From: JAKAGZ01 sp963748105
GTDB taxonomy: Bacteria > Bacteroidota > Ignavibacteria > Ignavibacteriales > Ignavibacteriaceae
DNA: 64,000 nucleotides
Direction: 5' to 3'
Assembly: GCA_963748105.1 (NCBI GenBank)
Contig: CAVVHP010000018.1
Coordinates: 1-64,000, forward strand
In this document: one piece after another, positions 8,248 through 18,015 of the stretch
How the letters are laid out: every line of letters begins with the position of its first letter
How positions within the stretch are numbered: position 1 is the first letter of the stretch
Translations under genes and position numbers: made by a program
The notes under the pieces: generated by a model
What the model was told of the DNA's origin: nothing
The model's database searches: none
The model's input: the letters and a program-made list of their open reading frames with translations, nothing else

Positions 8248-10083
8248 ATGTGCGGAATTGTCGGATATATTGGCGAAAAAAATTGTGTACCGATTTTAAT
8301 TAATGGTCTGAAAAGGCTTGAGTACCGTGGTTATGATTCAGCAGGCATCGGAGTAATTGACAACGGTAAATCACAAGTTGTGAAGAAAAAGGGCAAGGTT
8401 TCGATACTCGAAAAAGAAATCTCTAAGTTAAACGTGAATACTAAACTCGGAATAGCTCATACACGCTGGGCAACACACGGCCAACCAAATGAAGTAAATG
8501 CACACCCACATTTTAATACTGACAAAAGTATTTTTGTCATCCACAACGGCATCATAGAAAATTACAGGAATATAAGAGAAGCTCTTAAGAAAAAAGGATA
8601 TGTGTTTGTAACAGAAACAGATTCCGAAGTTATTCCACATTTAATAGATAATTTTATCAAAAAAGGAATGTCGCTTTTTGATGCTGTCCGGGCAGCTCTG
8701 ACTGAAATTGAAGGAACCTATGGGCTTGCGATAGCTTTTACAGGGGAGCCAGATAAAATAATTGCGGCAAGAAAAGGTTCGCCTCTTGTACTAGGAATTG
8801 GCGACGGCGAAAATTTCCTGGCTTCAGATGTTTCTGCAATTGTAGCTCACACCAAACAGGTTGTATATCTTGAAGACGGTGAAGTGGTAGAAATATACAA
8901 AGATAAGTTTATTACTAAAAATCTTGGTGAAGATGAAGAGATAGAAAAGGAAGTCCACGAAATTAGTATGACTATAGATGAACTGGATAAAGGCGGTTAC
9001 CCGCATTTTATGCTAAAAGAGATTATGGAGCAGCCCGAATCAGTTTGTAATTCAATGCGCGGAAGAATTATTGAAAAAGATGGAACTGCAAAACTTGGTG
9101 GACTTGAAAATGTTGCCGAGCAGCTTTCAAATGCAAAAAGGATTATTATTTCAGCCTGTGGTACTTCCTGGCATGCCGGCCTGGTAGGTGAATATATGTT
9201 TGAACAATTCGCGAGGATTCCAACTGAAGTAGAATATGCTTCTGAATTCAGGTACAGAAACCCGATTGTAAATAAAGATGATGCTATAATTTTTATTTCT
9301 CAGAGTGGTGAAACAGCTGATACACTTGCTGCACTACGTGAGGCAAAAATACGCGGGGCTTTGTGTCTTGGAATTTGTAATGTCGTTGGTTCTTCAATAG
9401 CACGCGAAACACATGCTGGAGTATATACTCACGCCGGATCTGAAATTGGCGTAGCATCAACAAAAGCATTTACATCTCAACTTGTTGTACTATCACTTAT
9501 TACTCTTTTAATTGCCAGAAAAAAGAATATGAGCCTGGTTGACGGGAAAAACATAGCAAAAGAACTTGATGCTATCCCGGGAAAAATTTCTAAAATTCTT
9601 CAACTTAATGATGAAATTGAAAAAATTGCCGAACATTTTAAAGACGCTAAGAATTTTCTGTATCTAGGAAGGGGATACAATTTCCCGGTAGCACTTGAAG
9701 GCGCTTTAAAATTGAAAGAAATTTCATACATACACGCAGAAGGTTACCCGGCTGCTGAAATGAAACACGGACCAATCGCGCTGATTGATGATAATATGCC
9801 GGCAGTTTTTATAGCTCCAAAAGATTCAACTTATGATAAAATTATTAGCAATATACAGGAAGTTAAAGCACGTAAAGGAAAAATTATTGCAATAGCCAGT
9901 GAAGGCGATAATGAGATCGATGAGCTGGTGGATTTTTCAATTAAAATTCCGGATACAATTAGAATGTTGACACCATTATTAACAGTGATTCCATTGCAGT
10001 TGCTGGCTTATCATATTGCCGTTAAAAAAGGTTTAAATGTAGATCAACCAAGAAATTTAGCAAAGAGCGTAACTGTAGAATAA
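8248..10083 (+). CDS. glmS: Glutamine--fructose-6-phosphate aminotransferase (isomerizing)
   Basis: GlmS makes glucosamine-6-phosphate, the entry to UDP-GlcNAc for peptidoglycan and LPS. The N-terminal glutaminase begins MCGIVGYIG with Cys2 as nucleophile after Met removal. Two SIS sugar-isomerase domains follow (ISACGTSWHAG near residue 300; LYLGRGYNFPVALEGA near 475), and the C-terminus DQPRNLAKSVTVE is diagnostic. Length 611 residues is standard. I see no glmS ribozyme-like element in the 106-base upstream gap. Confidence 0.97.
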   Translation: MCGIVGYIGEKNCVPILINGLKRLEYRGYDSAGIGVIDNGKSQVVKKKGKVSILEKEISKLNVNTKLGIAHTRWATHGQPNEVNAHPHFNTDKSIFVIHNGIIENYRNIREALKKKGYVFVTETDSEVIPHLIDNFIKKGMSLFDAVRAALTEIEGTYGLAIAFTGEPDKIIAARKGSPLVLGIGDGENFLASDVSAIVAHTKQVVYLEDGEVVEIYKDKFITKNLGEDEEIEKEVHEISMTIDELDKGGYPHFMLKEIMEQPESVCNSMRGRIIEKDGTAKLGGLENVAEQLSNAKRIIISACGTSWHAGLVGEYMFEQFARIPTEVEYASEFRYRNPIVNKDDAIIFISQSGETADTLAALREAKIRGALCLGICNVVGSSIARETHAGVYTHAGSEIGVASTKAFTSQLVVLSLITLLIARKKNMSLVDGKNIAKELDAIPGKISKILQLNDEIEKIAEHFKDAKNFLYLGRGYNFPVALEGALKLKEISYIHAEGYPAAEMKHGPIALIDDNMPAVFIAPKDSTYDKIISNIQEVKARKGKIIAIASEGDNEIDELVDFSIKIPDTIRMLTPLLTVIPLQLLAYHIAVKKGLNVDQPRNLAKSVTVE

Positions 10084-10123
10084 AATTATGCTAATAAATA
10101 AATAACACAAACGAGGGGCACTT

Positions 10124-11444
10124 ATGTCTAGAACTAATGTACTTATAATGGGAGCAGCAGGACGTGACTTCCATAATTTCAACGTATACTATCGAGATAA
10201 TGAAAAGTATAATGTTGTAGCGTTTACAGCAACACAGATTCCAAATATAGATGGAAGAAGTTATCCGGCAGTACTTGCCGGTAAATTATATCCAAAAGGA
10301 ATTAAGATTTATGATGAAAAAGATCTGGTTTCCTTAATTAAAAAACTTAAAAGTTGATGAAGTAGTTTTTTCATATTCAGATGTAAAATTTGAGTATGTA
10401 ATGACAAAAGCATCAATTGTTAATGCTGCGGGAGTATCTTTCAAGTTACTTGGTGCTGAAGAAACAATGCTTAAAAGCACAAAACCAGTAATATCAGTTG
10501 TTGCAGTGAGAACCGGTAGCGGTAAATCTCAAACATCCCGAAGAGTTGTTGAACTTCTTCGTAAAGCAGGCAAAAAAGTGGTCTCAATCAGACACCCAAT
10601 GCCTTATGGTGATCTTGCAAAGCAAAAAGTACAGAGATTTGCTTCAATTGCTGATCTCAAAAAGCACAAATGTACTATTGAGGAAATGGAAGAATACGAA
10701 CCGCATATTGCTATGGGTAGTGTAATCTATGCGGGAGTTGATTACGAAGCTATTTTAAGAGAAGCTGAAAAAGAAGCCGACGTAATTATATGGGACGGTG
10801 GAAATAATGATATGTCATTCTACAAGGCTGATGTAACATTCACTGTCGCTGATCCTCACAGAGCCGGTCACGAAATGAGATATTATCCGGGTAATACATC
10901 TGTAAGACTTGCTGACGCTGTAATCATAAATAAAATTGATTCTGCAAGCCCTGAAAATATTACCGAAGTCAGAAATAATATCCGTGCAATTAATCCGAAG
11001 GCAAAAATAATTGAAGCTGCTTCACCAATATTTGTAGACAAACCGGAAGTAATCACAAACAAGAGAGTTCTTGTTGTTGAAGACGGACCGACATTAACGC
11101 ACGGTGAAATGAAGTACGGCGCAGGTATGGTTGCGGCATGGAATTACGGTGCGGCAGAGATTGTTGACCCGAGGCCGTTTACTGTAAAATCAATTACAGA
11201 TACGTATAAAAAGTATCCCGGTATTGGCATGCTTCTGCCGGCGATGGGATATGGAAATCAGCAGATGAAAGATCTTGAAACAACAATCAATAAAACAAAA
11301 TGTGATTCAGTTGTAATCGGAACACCGATTAATCTTTCAAGAATCATTAAAATTAATAAACCAAATACCAGAGTTCGCTACGAACTTCAGGAAATTGGTG
11401 CTGCAACAGTTGAATCAGTATTGAAGGAAAAAGGAATAATCTAA
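10124..11444 (+). CDS. Cyclic 2,3-diphosphoglycerate synthetase-like P-loop protein, interrupted by a +1 frameshift
   Basis: Two frames together give one protein of about 440 residues. The first (10124-10357) has an N-terminal Rossmann-like start (VLIMGAAGRDFHNF). The second contains VDEVVFSYSDVKFEYVM, the P-loop VRTGSGKSQTSR, IWDGGNNDMSF and a NKID-like IINKIDSA. Reading AAAA at about 10349-10352 as AAA joins LIKKLK to VDEVVF without a gap. The family is widespread and often called cPGS or GTPase; its bacterial substrate is uncertain. A further start at 10401 would lose the first domain. The break may be a sequence error or a real lesion. Confidence 0.75.
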
Positions 11445-11467
11445 ACACTGATTTTTATTAAGATTAC

Positions 11468-11504
11468 AAGCCCGGTCGGAATAAAACTGGCCAGGCTTAT
11501 TTTT
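11468..11504 (+). terminator. Rho-independent terminator after the cPGS-like gene
   Basis: An imperfect ten-base stem (aagcccggtc with ggccaggctt, one mismatch and one G-U pair) is followed directly by ATTTTT. It lies 24 bases after the stop codon. Confidence 0.8.
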
Positions 11505-11596
11505 GTAAAAAGATTTTTACATAAAAGATTTGAGATTTGAATAAAAATCTATATTTTTGAACTCTGGAAATTTAACCCGCTGCAAAGCAGGTTGAT

Positions 11597-11669
11597 GGGC
11601 AGATAGCTCAGTCGGTAGAGCAATGGACTGAAAATCCATGTGTCGGCGGTTCAATTCCGTCTCTGCCCA
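11597..11669 (+). tRNA. tRNA-Phe (GAA)
   Basis: The cloverleaf is complete: acceptor GGGCAGA/TCTGCCC, D arm GCTC...GAGC, anticodon stem ATGGA/TCCAT around CTGAAAA with anticodon GAA, and T arm GGCGG-TTCAATT-CCGTC. The discriminator is A and CCA is not encoded. A decayed mobile-element region starts downstream. Confidence 0.97.
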
Positions 11670-11677
11670 CATCAGAT

Positions 11678-11707
11678 GGCGGATATAACCGAATATCCGC
11701 CTTTTTT
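11678..11707 (+). terminator. Terminator after tRNA-Phe
   Basis: A perfect nine-base stem, GGCGGATAT with ATATCCGCC, encloses a six-base loop and is followed by six T residues. Confidence 0.9.
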
Positions 11708-12099
11708 ATTTTAAAAAGAATTGGAATTTTTAGATAAGCTAGCCCGAAAAATAAGAGAATGCTAACCGTTTTATTTTTCAATAACTGAAATAGCTAAGTA
11801 AAAGGGGAAAGCCCTGTTAAAATCCACTCAGGCTAACTTCATTTATGAAACATGTTTTCAATTCAACATTTCCGAATTTCACACACACGTAGTCCAATTA
11901 TTTTGATAAATGAATATGTACTAATATAAAGATTGGTGTAACTTGTTAAATTTGTATGAATTAGTGTGATAGATATTTCTCTTTATAATTTTTGTTATAT
12001 TATTTAGTAGAAATTATCCTAATATTTTCTACTATTTAATACTGGATACAACTAAAATAGTGGATATAATATGATAACTAATTATTAGTGGCTTTCAAA
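11708..12099. other. Gene-free stretch downstream of tRNA-Phe
   Basis: I see no coding frame, RNA structure or repeat here. The sequence is very AT-rich and begins the gene-poor segment (to about 14300) that holds integrase remnants. No copy of the tRNA 3' end was noticed that would mark an attachment site. Confidence 0.6.
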
Positions 12100-12336
12100 A
12101 TGAATAGTGAATTTCTCTTGATTAAATTTCTGGTAATTATTTCAGCACTGATAATGGTGGGAGTAGTGATATTTGCATTTAATTTATTGCCAATTGGCAG
12201 GCTGATTAAAAAAATCATAACTATAATTTTAGTAGTATTATCTGCGTTTTGGATTGTGGCATCATATTTACCTTCTAATTTTGTACGCGATTGGATTGAA
12301 TACTTGTCTAAAATAATTGAAAGGATTCTTGTATAA
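12100..12336 (+). CDS. Small hypothetical membrane protein
   Basis: This 78-residue frame has two strongly hydrophobic segments (about residues 6-28 and 38-60) separated by a short basic loop, GRLIKK, and ends in an amphipathic WIEYLSKIIERILV. I chose the ATG at 12100; a GTG four codons upstream is possible. No clear ribosome site precedes either. No family is recognised. It is isolated in the gene-poor region after tRNA-Phe and may be cargo of a decayed element. Confidence 0.5.
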   Translation: MNSEFLLIKFLVIISALIMVGVVIFAFNLLPIGRLIKKIITIILVVLSAFWIVASYLPSNFVRDWIEYLSKIIERILV

Positions 12337-12477
12337 CTTGATTGAGAATAAAGCTTGCATTTGATTTTACCCCAATAATCGTAATGTAATCTTAAAAAAT
12401 TTTAATACTAAAAAGTGTAAAGCTAAATATTTTTATTTGGTCTTTAATAATTACAAAAATGGGAAAGGCGAAAACTT

Positions 12478-12825
12478 TTACCTTTCAGTACCAGACGAAG
12501 TTACAGTATTATCAGACCTCACAGTGACTATATAATCATAGCAAGAAGCACTATGAAGTGTATAAACTACTGGGCCCGTTACACCTTGTATGGCTATGGT
12601 AAATTGAATGTCCCCGGGTGCAAAAGTCCGACTATCAGAAGATGTTCCGGGGGCTACATTGTTAATGTTCTCTGTATTTCCGCCTGATGTTTTGATTTGG
12701 ATGTCAGCTTTTCCAGTTCCATTATTAGTAAATATAACACTCGGATTCTCGCCATCGCATCCGCAGCCAATCCCAATAAAAAATAAAGTAATAATTAGTG
12801 GGATTAAAATTGCAATCTTCTTCAT
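12478..12825 (-). CDS. Small lipoprotein of unknown function
   Basis: The 115-residue product begins with a basic, hydrophobic signal ending in FIGIGCGC, with Cys21 (or Cys23) as the lipidation site. The mature part is Thr/Gly/Ser-rich, polar and likely all-beta (IFTNNGTGKADIQIKTSGG, PVVYTLHSASCYDYIVTV). It is a lone minus-strand gene within the gene-poor segment. Family not recognised; an envelope location is the only supported statement. Confidence 0.65.
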   Translation of the reverse strand: MKKIAILIPLIITLFFIGIGCGCDGENPSVIFTNNGTGKADIQIKTSGGNTENINNVAPGTSSDSRTFAPGDIQFTIAIQGVTGPVVYTLHSASCYDYIVTVRSDNTVTSSGTER

Positions 12826-12991
12826 ATGACTACTTTGTTTTTTGCTAAAAAATTATTATCCATCATTTAAATATAATTTTAAACATTTAAATCCTAACTT
12901 AAAATTTAAGTAGATACTGATCTGAATGTCTGCCAATGGAATAACTAATATTAAGTGATAAATAGGACTTACAACAATTATTTAAACCGAT

Positions 12992-13081
12992 TCATCCACT
13001 AAATTTATTTACCGAATTCAGTAAATCCTCAGTTCGCAAATTGGCATAATTTTTTATTTCTCGTATATCCTAATGACCAAG
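12992..13081 (-). pseudogene. Tyrosine recombinase C-terminal remnant (first)
   Basis: The minus-strand translation reads LGH, a TAG stop, then DIREIKNYANLRTEDLL and ends NSVNKFSG. This matches the final box of phage-type integrases (LGHSDI...Y..L), with the stop where Ser is usual and the nucleophilic tyrosine still present. No intact upstream catalytic core was found. The tail LR-x-EDLL is shared with the remnant at 13575-13730. Confidence 0.6.
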
Positions 13082-13242
13082 CGTTAATCTCCCCTGTATA
13101 GCCAAACCTATGGTGTTTTTTTTGTTACCCAAAGATTAAAATTATTTAATTTTTTATTATAAATTGACAATGTCTAAATAATTCATTTTATTAACGTCCC
13201 TAAATTTTGGTTTAGTTATTTTTAATAATTAGGTACAATTCT

Positions 13243-13494
13243 ATGCTTTTTTTAGAGATTTATATGGGATTATGTATAGTCTCTTTTCCATTAATGCTTT
13301 TATTATTTAAAACCGCCCCTTTGGGCTGGGAAGACAAGAATGGTTACCATCAGAAAAGTAATGAAGAAAAGTTAATACCCTTTCCTCTTAAAAAAAGAGT
13401 TGCAAGAGATCATCTTACAATCAATTTCAAATTAGCTCACTACCAAAAACTTGACAGTAGTAATTTTGACCTGCAAATTACATTAGGTGTGTGA
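13243..13494 (+). CDS. Hypothetical short protein, doubtful
   Basis: An 83-residue frame starts with a hydrophobic stretch (MLFLEIYMGLCIVSFPLMLL), then a polar segment with GWEDKNGYHQKSNEEK. No ribosome site is evident, no family is recognised, and it lies between two integrase remnants. It may be a gene fragment or chance reading frame. Confidence 0.3.
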   Translation: MLFLEIYMGLCIVSFPLMLLLFKTAPLGWEDKNGYHQKSNEEKLIPFPLKKRVARDHLTINFKLAHYQKLDSSNFDLQITLGV

Positions 13495-13574
13495 AATCCT
13501 AAAATTTTGAACATATTCAATTAAAACCTGCCAGTATTCATATTTGTGGACTTTAAATTATTTCACCTATTAAC

Positions 13575-13730
13575 CTAAATAAGTAAATCCTCAGCCCTCA
13601 AATGAGAATATATCCCAGTTATTCTTCTTATATCAGAATGTCCATGTAATTCTGAAACTTCAAACATGCTCATATCTTTTTGAACTAACCAGCTTGCAAA
13701 AGTATGCCGGATTGATTGTATAGTAAGCAT
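13575..13730 (-). pseudogene. Tyrosine recombinase C-terminal remnant (second)
   Basis: The frame from 13730 reads SIRHTFASWLVQKDMSMF, then EVSELHGHSDIRRITGIYSH and LRAEDLLI before a stop. It keeps the RH, GH and tyrosine elements of the integrase catalytic box, but everything N-terminal of the RHTFAS helix is gone. It is the best-preserved trace of the element that once occupied the region after tRNA-Phe. Confidence 0.75.
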
Positions 13731-13827
13731 AGGATTAAGTCCAGATTACTTTTTATACTTTTCATTTATTTTATTATTATTAAAAGTTATTTTTTAAGAC
13801 AGAATCAGAATTCATATTGGAGTAGTA

Positions 13828-14058
13828 ATGCATAGATTTTCAGACCTTTTCAGTAAAGGGAGCCATCCTAGGTCGGATATAATCTATTACGTAATGTCGG
13901 TTATTTTTATAATTCTGGCATTCACGATGGGAATAATCGATAATCCCCCAGGTATAATAATGCTCCTGTTAGGCATTTATATGTTCGCATTTCCCTTCAT
14001 ACGTAGGAGAAGGGAAATAAAAAAGGGGGAAGGCCAGGGGAAAAATAAAAAGAAATAA
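13828..14058 (+). CDS. Small hypothetical membrane protein
   Basis: The 76-residue product has a polar N-terminus, two hydrophobic segments (about 22-37 and 41-58) and a strongly basic tail, RRRREIKKGEGQGKNKKK. GGAG at 13819-13822 lies five bases before the ATG, supporting a real gene. By the positive-inside rule the tail would be cytosolic. No known family was recognised. Confidence 0.55.
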   Translation: MHRFSDLFSKGSHPRSDIIYYVMSVIFIILAFTMGIIDNPPGIIMLLLGIYMFAFPFIRRRREIKKGEGQGKNKKK

Positions 14059-14316
14059 GAAATCCTTCAGTGTATAGCTGTCAGAGTATTGAGTACCGGC
14101 CTTTTTGCATTTCATTAATCAGGGACATGTGATTCTCAAAACTCCTCATTAAATAAAAATTATCCTTATATTTATAAAATACAGCGGGGGATTTTTCTTT
14201 AAAAGCGAAGTACAAGGAATATAATTTATTGATTACAACAGAACGGATTCCCGCGATGGAACTAAATTTATCCTGATGAAGTTCATAAAGTAATATATCC
14301 AGAGAGGACTAATTCT

Positions 14317-16452
14317 ATGATTCAAAAATTCAATAAAACACTGATTCTCAGTATGTTAACATTTGGTCTAATATCATTAAATTGCTCAAAAACAAGTAAT
14401 AATTCTTCTGCTACCAGTCAGAATCCATTCTTTACAAAAAGTACACTTTCGTTTCAGGCTCCACAGTTCGATAAAATTAAAGACAGCGATTACAAGCCTG
14501 CTATTGAAAAAGGTATGAAGGACCAGCTCGCAGAGATTGACAAAATTGCGAACAACCCGGAAGCACCTACTTTTGAAAATACAATGGTTGCACTGGAAAA
14601 AAGCGGTCAGTTACTTACAAGGGCGCAACTGGTATTCAACGCAATTACATCCGCTAATACAGATTCAGTTCTGCAGAAAGTGCAGGAAGAAGAGGCCCCT
14701 AAACTTGCCGCTCACCAGGACGCAATCTTTCTGAATCCAAAACTTTTCCAGAGAGTTAAAACTATTTATGAAAAACGGGATAAGTTAAATCTTGATCACG
14801 AAAGTCAGAAATTAGTTGAATATTATTACAACCATTTTGTTCACGCAGGTGCAAATTTATCACCTGAAGATAAAACTGAGCTAAAAAAATTAAATGAGGA
14901 AGAAGCTACACTTATTGCAAAGTTTGTAAATAAACTTCTCGCTGGCACAAAAGCCGGTGCTTTGGTTGTTAGTGATAAATCAGAATTGGCAGGACTAACT
15001 CCGGCAGAGCTTGATGCAGCAGCACAGGATGCGGCTTCACGCGGATTGACTGGAAAATGGGTTTTACCTTTGCAGAATACTACACAACAGCCCCAGCTTC
15101 AATCATTAACTAACAGGGCAACCCGTAAAAAACTTTTTGAAGCTTCCTGGAACCGCACGGAGCACAAAGATGCAAATGATACGCGTGCTAATATTGAACG
15201 CATCGCAAAAATTCGGGCAGAAAAAGCTAAGTTATTGGGCTATTCTAATTATGCAGGATGGGTTCTGGAAAATCAAATGGCAAAAACTCCGGTTGCAGTT
15301 GAGAAATTTCTTTCACGAATGGTTCCAGCGACAGTTGCCAATGAGAAAAAAGAAGCAGCTGATTTGCAGGCATTTATAAAAAAATCAGGTAAGAATTTTA
15401 AGTTAGAGCCCTGGGATTGGAGCTACTATGCAGAAAAACTGCGGAAGGAAAGATATGATCTGGATGATTCTCAAATCAAACCTTACTTTGTTCTGGATAA
15501 TGTACTCCAAAAAGGTATTTTTTATGCTGCTCATGAATTATACGGCCTGACATTTAAAGAACTTCATAATATACCTGTATATCAGAAAGATGTACGTGTG
15601 TTCGAAGTTATGGATAGTGATGGTTCACCACTAGCACTGTTTTATGCAGATTATTACAAAAGAGATAATAAAGGCGGTGGAGCCTGGATGGATAACTTTG
15701 TTATTCAGTCAAAGTTATTGGGTACAAAGCCTGTAATATTTAATGTTTGCAATTTTACAAAACCAGCACCCGGCCAGCCGGCACTTTTAAGCTATGATGA
15801 TGTTACAACAATGTTCCATGAATTTGGCCATGCGCTTCACGGTATTTTTGCTGATCAGCAATATCCCAGTTTATCAGGGACAAGTGTACCGCGTGATTTT
15901 GTAGAATTTCCATCACAGTTTAACGAACACTGGGCATTATATCCCAAAGTTCTGAAAAATTATGCTCTGAATTATAAAACAGGAAAACCAATTCCACAGG
16001 CGCTTGTTAATAAAATTAAAAAAGCTGCATACTTTAACCAGGGATATGATTTTACAGAATTACTGGAAGCTGCTGATCTTGATATGGCCTGGCATACCTT
16101 GCCGGCAAGCGCGCCAAAACAGAATTCAGATAAGTTTGAAGTTGAAAGTTTGAAAAAAGATCACCTTTTAATTCCACAGGTACCTCCGCGTTACAGGTCC
16201 AGTTATTTTATGCATATATGGGGTAATGGTTATGCTTCAGGTTACTATGCATATTTGTGGTCCGAAATGCTCGATGATGATGCATTTGATTGGTTCCAGC
16301 ATAATGGCGGACTTACACGCGAAAATGGTGACCGTTTCCGTAAGATGATTCTTTCAAGGGGAGCAACTGAAGATTATACAAATATCTTTCACGAGTTCAC
16401 CGGACACGATCCCAGTATAGAACCGATGCTAAAAGATCGTGGTTTGAAATAA
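14317..16452 (+). CDS. M3 family zinc oligopeptidase (Dcp-like), lipoprotein form
   Basis: This 711-residue enzyme belongs to the thimet oligopeptidase/peptidyl-dipeptidase Dcp group, which trims short peptides. The zinc motif is MFHEFGHALHG with His501, Glu502 and His505, and the third ligand region follows in the helix beginning FVEFPSQFNEHW. The N-terminus is a signal peptide ending LISLNCSK, so Cys23 is a likely lipid anchor and the enzyme acts in the periplasm rather than the cytosol. AGAGAGGA precedes the ATG. It is a single-gene unit with its own terminator. Confidence 0.93.
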   Translation: MIQKFNKTLILSMLTFGLISLNCSKTSNNSSATSQNPFFTKSTLSFQAPQFDKIKDSDYKPAIEKGMKDQLAEIDKIANNPEAPTFENTMVALEKSGQLLTRAQLVFNAITSANTDSVLQKVQEEEAPKLAAHQDAIFLNPKLFQRVKTIYEKRDKLNLDHESQKLVEYYYNHFVHAGANLSPEDKTELKKLNEEEATLIAKFVNKLLAGTKAGALVVSDKSELAGLTPAELDAAAQDAASRGLTGKWVLPLQNTTQQPQLQSLTNRATRKKLFEASWNRTEHKDANDTRANIERIAKIRAEKAKLLGYSNYAGWVLENQMAKTPVAVEKFLSRMVPATVANEKKEAADLQAFIKKSGKNFKLEPWDWSYYAEKLRKERYDLDDSQIKPYFVLDNVLQKGIFYAAHELYGLTFKELHNIPVYQKDVRVFEVMDSDGSPLALFYADYYKRDNKGGGAWMDNFVIQSKLLGTKPVIFNVCNFTKPAPGQPALLSYDDVTTMFHEFGHALHGIFADQQYPSLSGTSVPRDFVEFPSQFNEHWALYPKVLKNYALNYKTGKPIPQALVNKIKKAAYFNQGYDFTELLEAADLDMAWHTLPASAPKQNSDKFEVESLKKDHLLIPQVPPRYRSSYFMHIWGNGYASGYYAYLWSEMLDDDAFDWFQHNGGLTRENGDRFRKMILSRGATEDYTNIFHEFTGHDPSIEPMLKDRGLK

Positions 16453-16472
16453 TTTATTCTTGCAGATTATCT

Positions 16473-16503
16473 AATGGGACGCAAAACCTGCGTCCCATTT
16501 TTA
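16473..16503 (+). terminator. Terminator after the M3 peptidase
   Basis: An eleven-base perfect stem (AATGGGACGCA with TGCGTCCCATT) with a five-base loop is followed by TTT. It overlaps the end of the minus-strand pseudogene and may serve both strands. Confidence 0.85.
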
Positions 16504-17283
16504 TTTCTTAAATTCTCCGATTTTTTTATCCCAAAATTTTATGATTTTTGAAAATGGCAATTCATAGCCCATACTTAAATACTGAATTTGCCACATATTA
16601 ATTCCGCTTTCAGCCTCTTTCTCACTTATAAATTTCTTTGTAATTATATCATCGGTTTTGCTGATTAAATGTTCAGAATCATAAAAATTTGCAAGATAAA
16701 TTTCGTGTTCTTTCTTATTTACGTCTTCCTTAATATATTCTGTAACCATATAAAACCGGAGTCTCCGACATATACTTCCAGAGAAACGTTAGTGCTTAGT
16801 TTAAGAATAAATCTTTTAGTCGAATATGAAGAAGACTTTTGTATAGTTAAAGAAAAGTCCTTATAATATTTGTCCACTTTTTGTTCTGCTAAAACATTAA
16901 ATACAGCTTCAATCAAACTCAGAGGGTTTGAATTCTTCTAGTTACTCCAAACTTTTCCAACCCGGTATAATTTTTTAGTTTGCACTATACTTGTATCCAG
17001 AGAATATGTAAAGTATAAATAGCCTATACATTTTCTCGTCCGTATTGAATTTTGGGGATCGGTTTGAGAAGGATACGATAATTTGTAGACTCTGTAAGTA
17101 ATGGATTTACCCATAGTATCACAGGTCATTACATAATAATAATTATTATTAAAATTATTAAATACCTGTTCAAGTCTATCACCAATTGAAATGTTATGGT
17201 TGTCCAGGTTTATTGTTTGGGCCAGTATGCTTCTAAAGAAAAATTAAAAGAAAGGTAAGAAATACTTTCAGATGTTTCTTCAT
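16501..17283 (-). pseudogene. Decayed gene for an exported protein of unknown function
   Basis: Fragments on the minus strand line up into one protein of about 260 residues. The start at 17283 gives a signal peptide (MKKHLKVFLTFLLIF) whose frame breaks, then resumes as SILAQTINLDNHNISIGDRL. The middle part contains an in-frame TAG after KVWSN near 16935. A further frame change near 16755 joins VYVGDSGF to YMVTEYIKEDVNKKEHEIYL. One lesion adds a base, one removes a base and one is a stop, so this is true decay rather than a single sequence error. No family was recognised. Confidence 0.65.
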
Positions 17284-17538
17284 TATTTTCCCCGTAATGA
17301 GTTTAAGAAGTTACCGTGAAAATAGAAAATTTTTGCGTTATTTCATCTAAAAAATAAAAAATCTAGTAAATGGTGAAATTTTTATATATTTATAGAAAAT
17401 GGGAAAAATCTTTGAAATATTTAATTTTTCAATGATTTTATGCTGCCAACCACTAAAAGAATTGTAGAAAAATTCTTCAAAAATATCTATACTTTAAAAA
17501 AACGTTTGGAATATTCATGAAATTCAATATTTTGTAGT

Positions 17539-17943
17539 ATGAAAAAGAACAAATATAAAAGCATTACCAAGTTAAACACCTCCAACGGCTACTATGTGAG
17601 GGTTTTCTATAATAAGAAGGTTTACAAACCCCAGTATTTTGGTGTTCATACTTACGGAAGCTGGAAGAAGGCACTTGATGCTGCAATCAAATACAGAAAC
17701 AAAATTGAAAAAGAAATTGGTAAGCCAAGAACAAACAAACAAATTCTTACAGTTTCATGGGCAAGTACAGGCCACCTTGGAGTAATGAAATTAAAAAGAG
17801 TCGGACCTCCGGTTTTTGCTGCATCACTTATTGTTAACGATAAGAGGTATTATAAATCATTTCCTGCGAGTAAATACGGAGAAGAAAAAGCACTTAAAAT
17901 GGCTATCCGCCAGAGGAAATTATTCGAAAAGAAATACCTGTAA
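17539..17943 (+). CDS. AP2-like two-repeat DNA-binding protein (putative)
   Basis: The 134-residue basic protein contains two copies of a strand-strand-helix unit. The first is GYYVRVFYNKKVYKPQYFGV with an AALDAAIKYRNK-like helix, the second is PVFAASLIVNDKRYYKSFPA with EEKALKMAIRQRKLF. The second repeat opens with TGHLGVMKLKR, the usual 'TG..GV' entry of bacterial AP2 domains. Such domains occur in phage and homing-endonuclease proteins, but no nuclease domain is attached here. A nucleic-acid-binding role is inference; it stands alone between the pseudogene and the helicase. Confidence 0.6.
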   Translation: MKKNKYKSITKLNTSNGYYVRVFYNKKVYKPQYFGVHTYGSWKKALDAAIKYRNKIEKEIGKPRTNKQILTVSWASTGHLGVMKLKRVGPPVFAASLIVNDKRYYKSFPASKYGEEKALKMAIRQRKLFEKKYL

Positions 17944-18015
17944 TTTCTTAATTATTATACCTATTTTTGCCTATCCAAAAGGAAATTTTACCAGCCTTAT
18001 TTATATTAGTACCAA

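Noticed and set aside
11597..14300. Attachment-site duplicate of the tRNA-Phe 3' end
   Set aside because: I scanned the gene-poor region and found no second copy long enough to be convincing.
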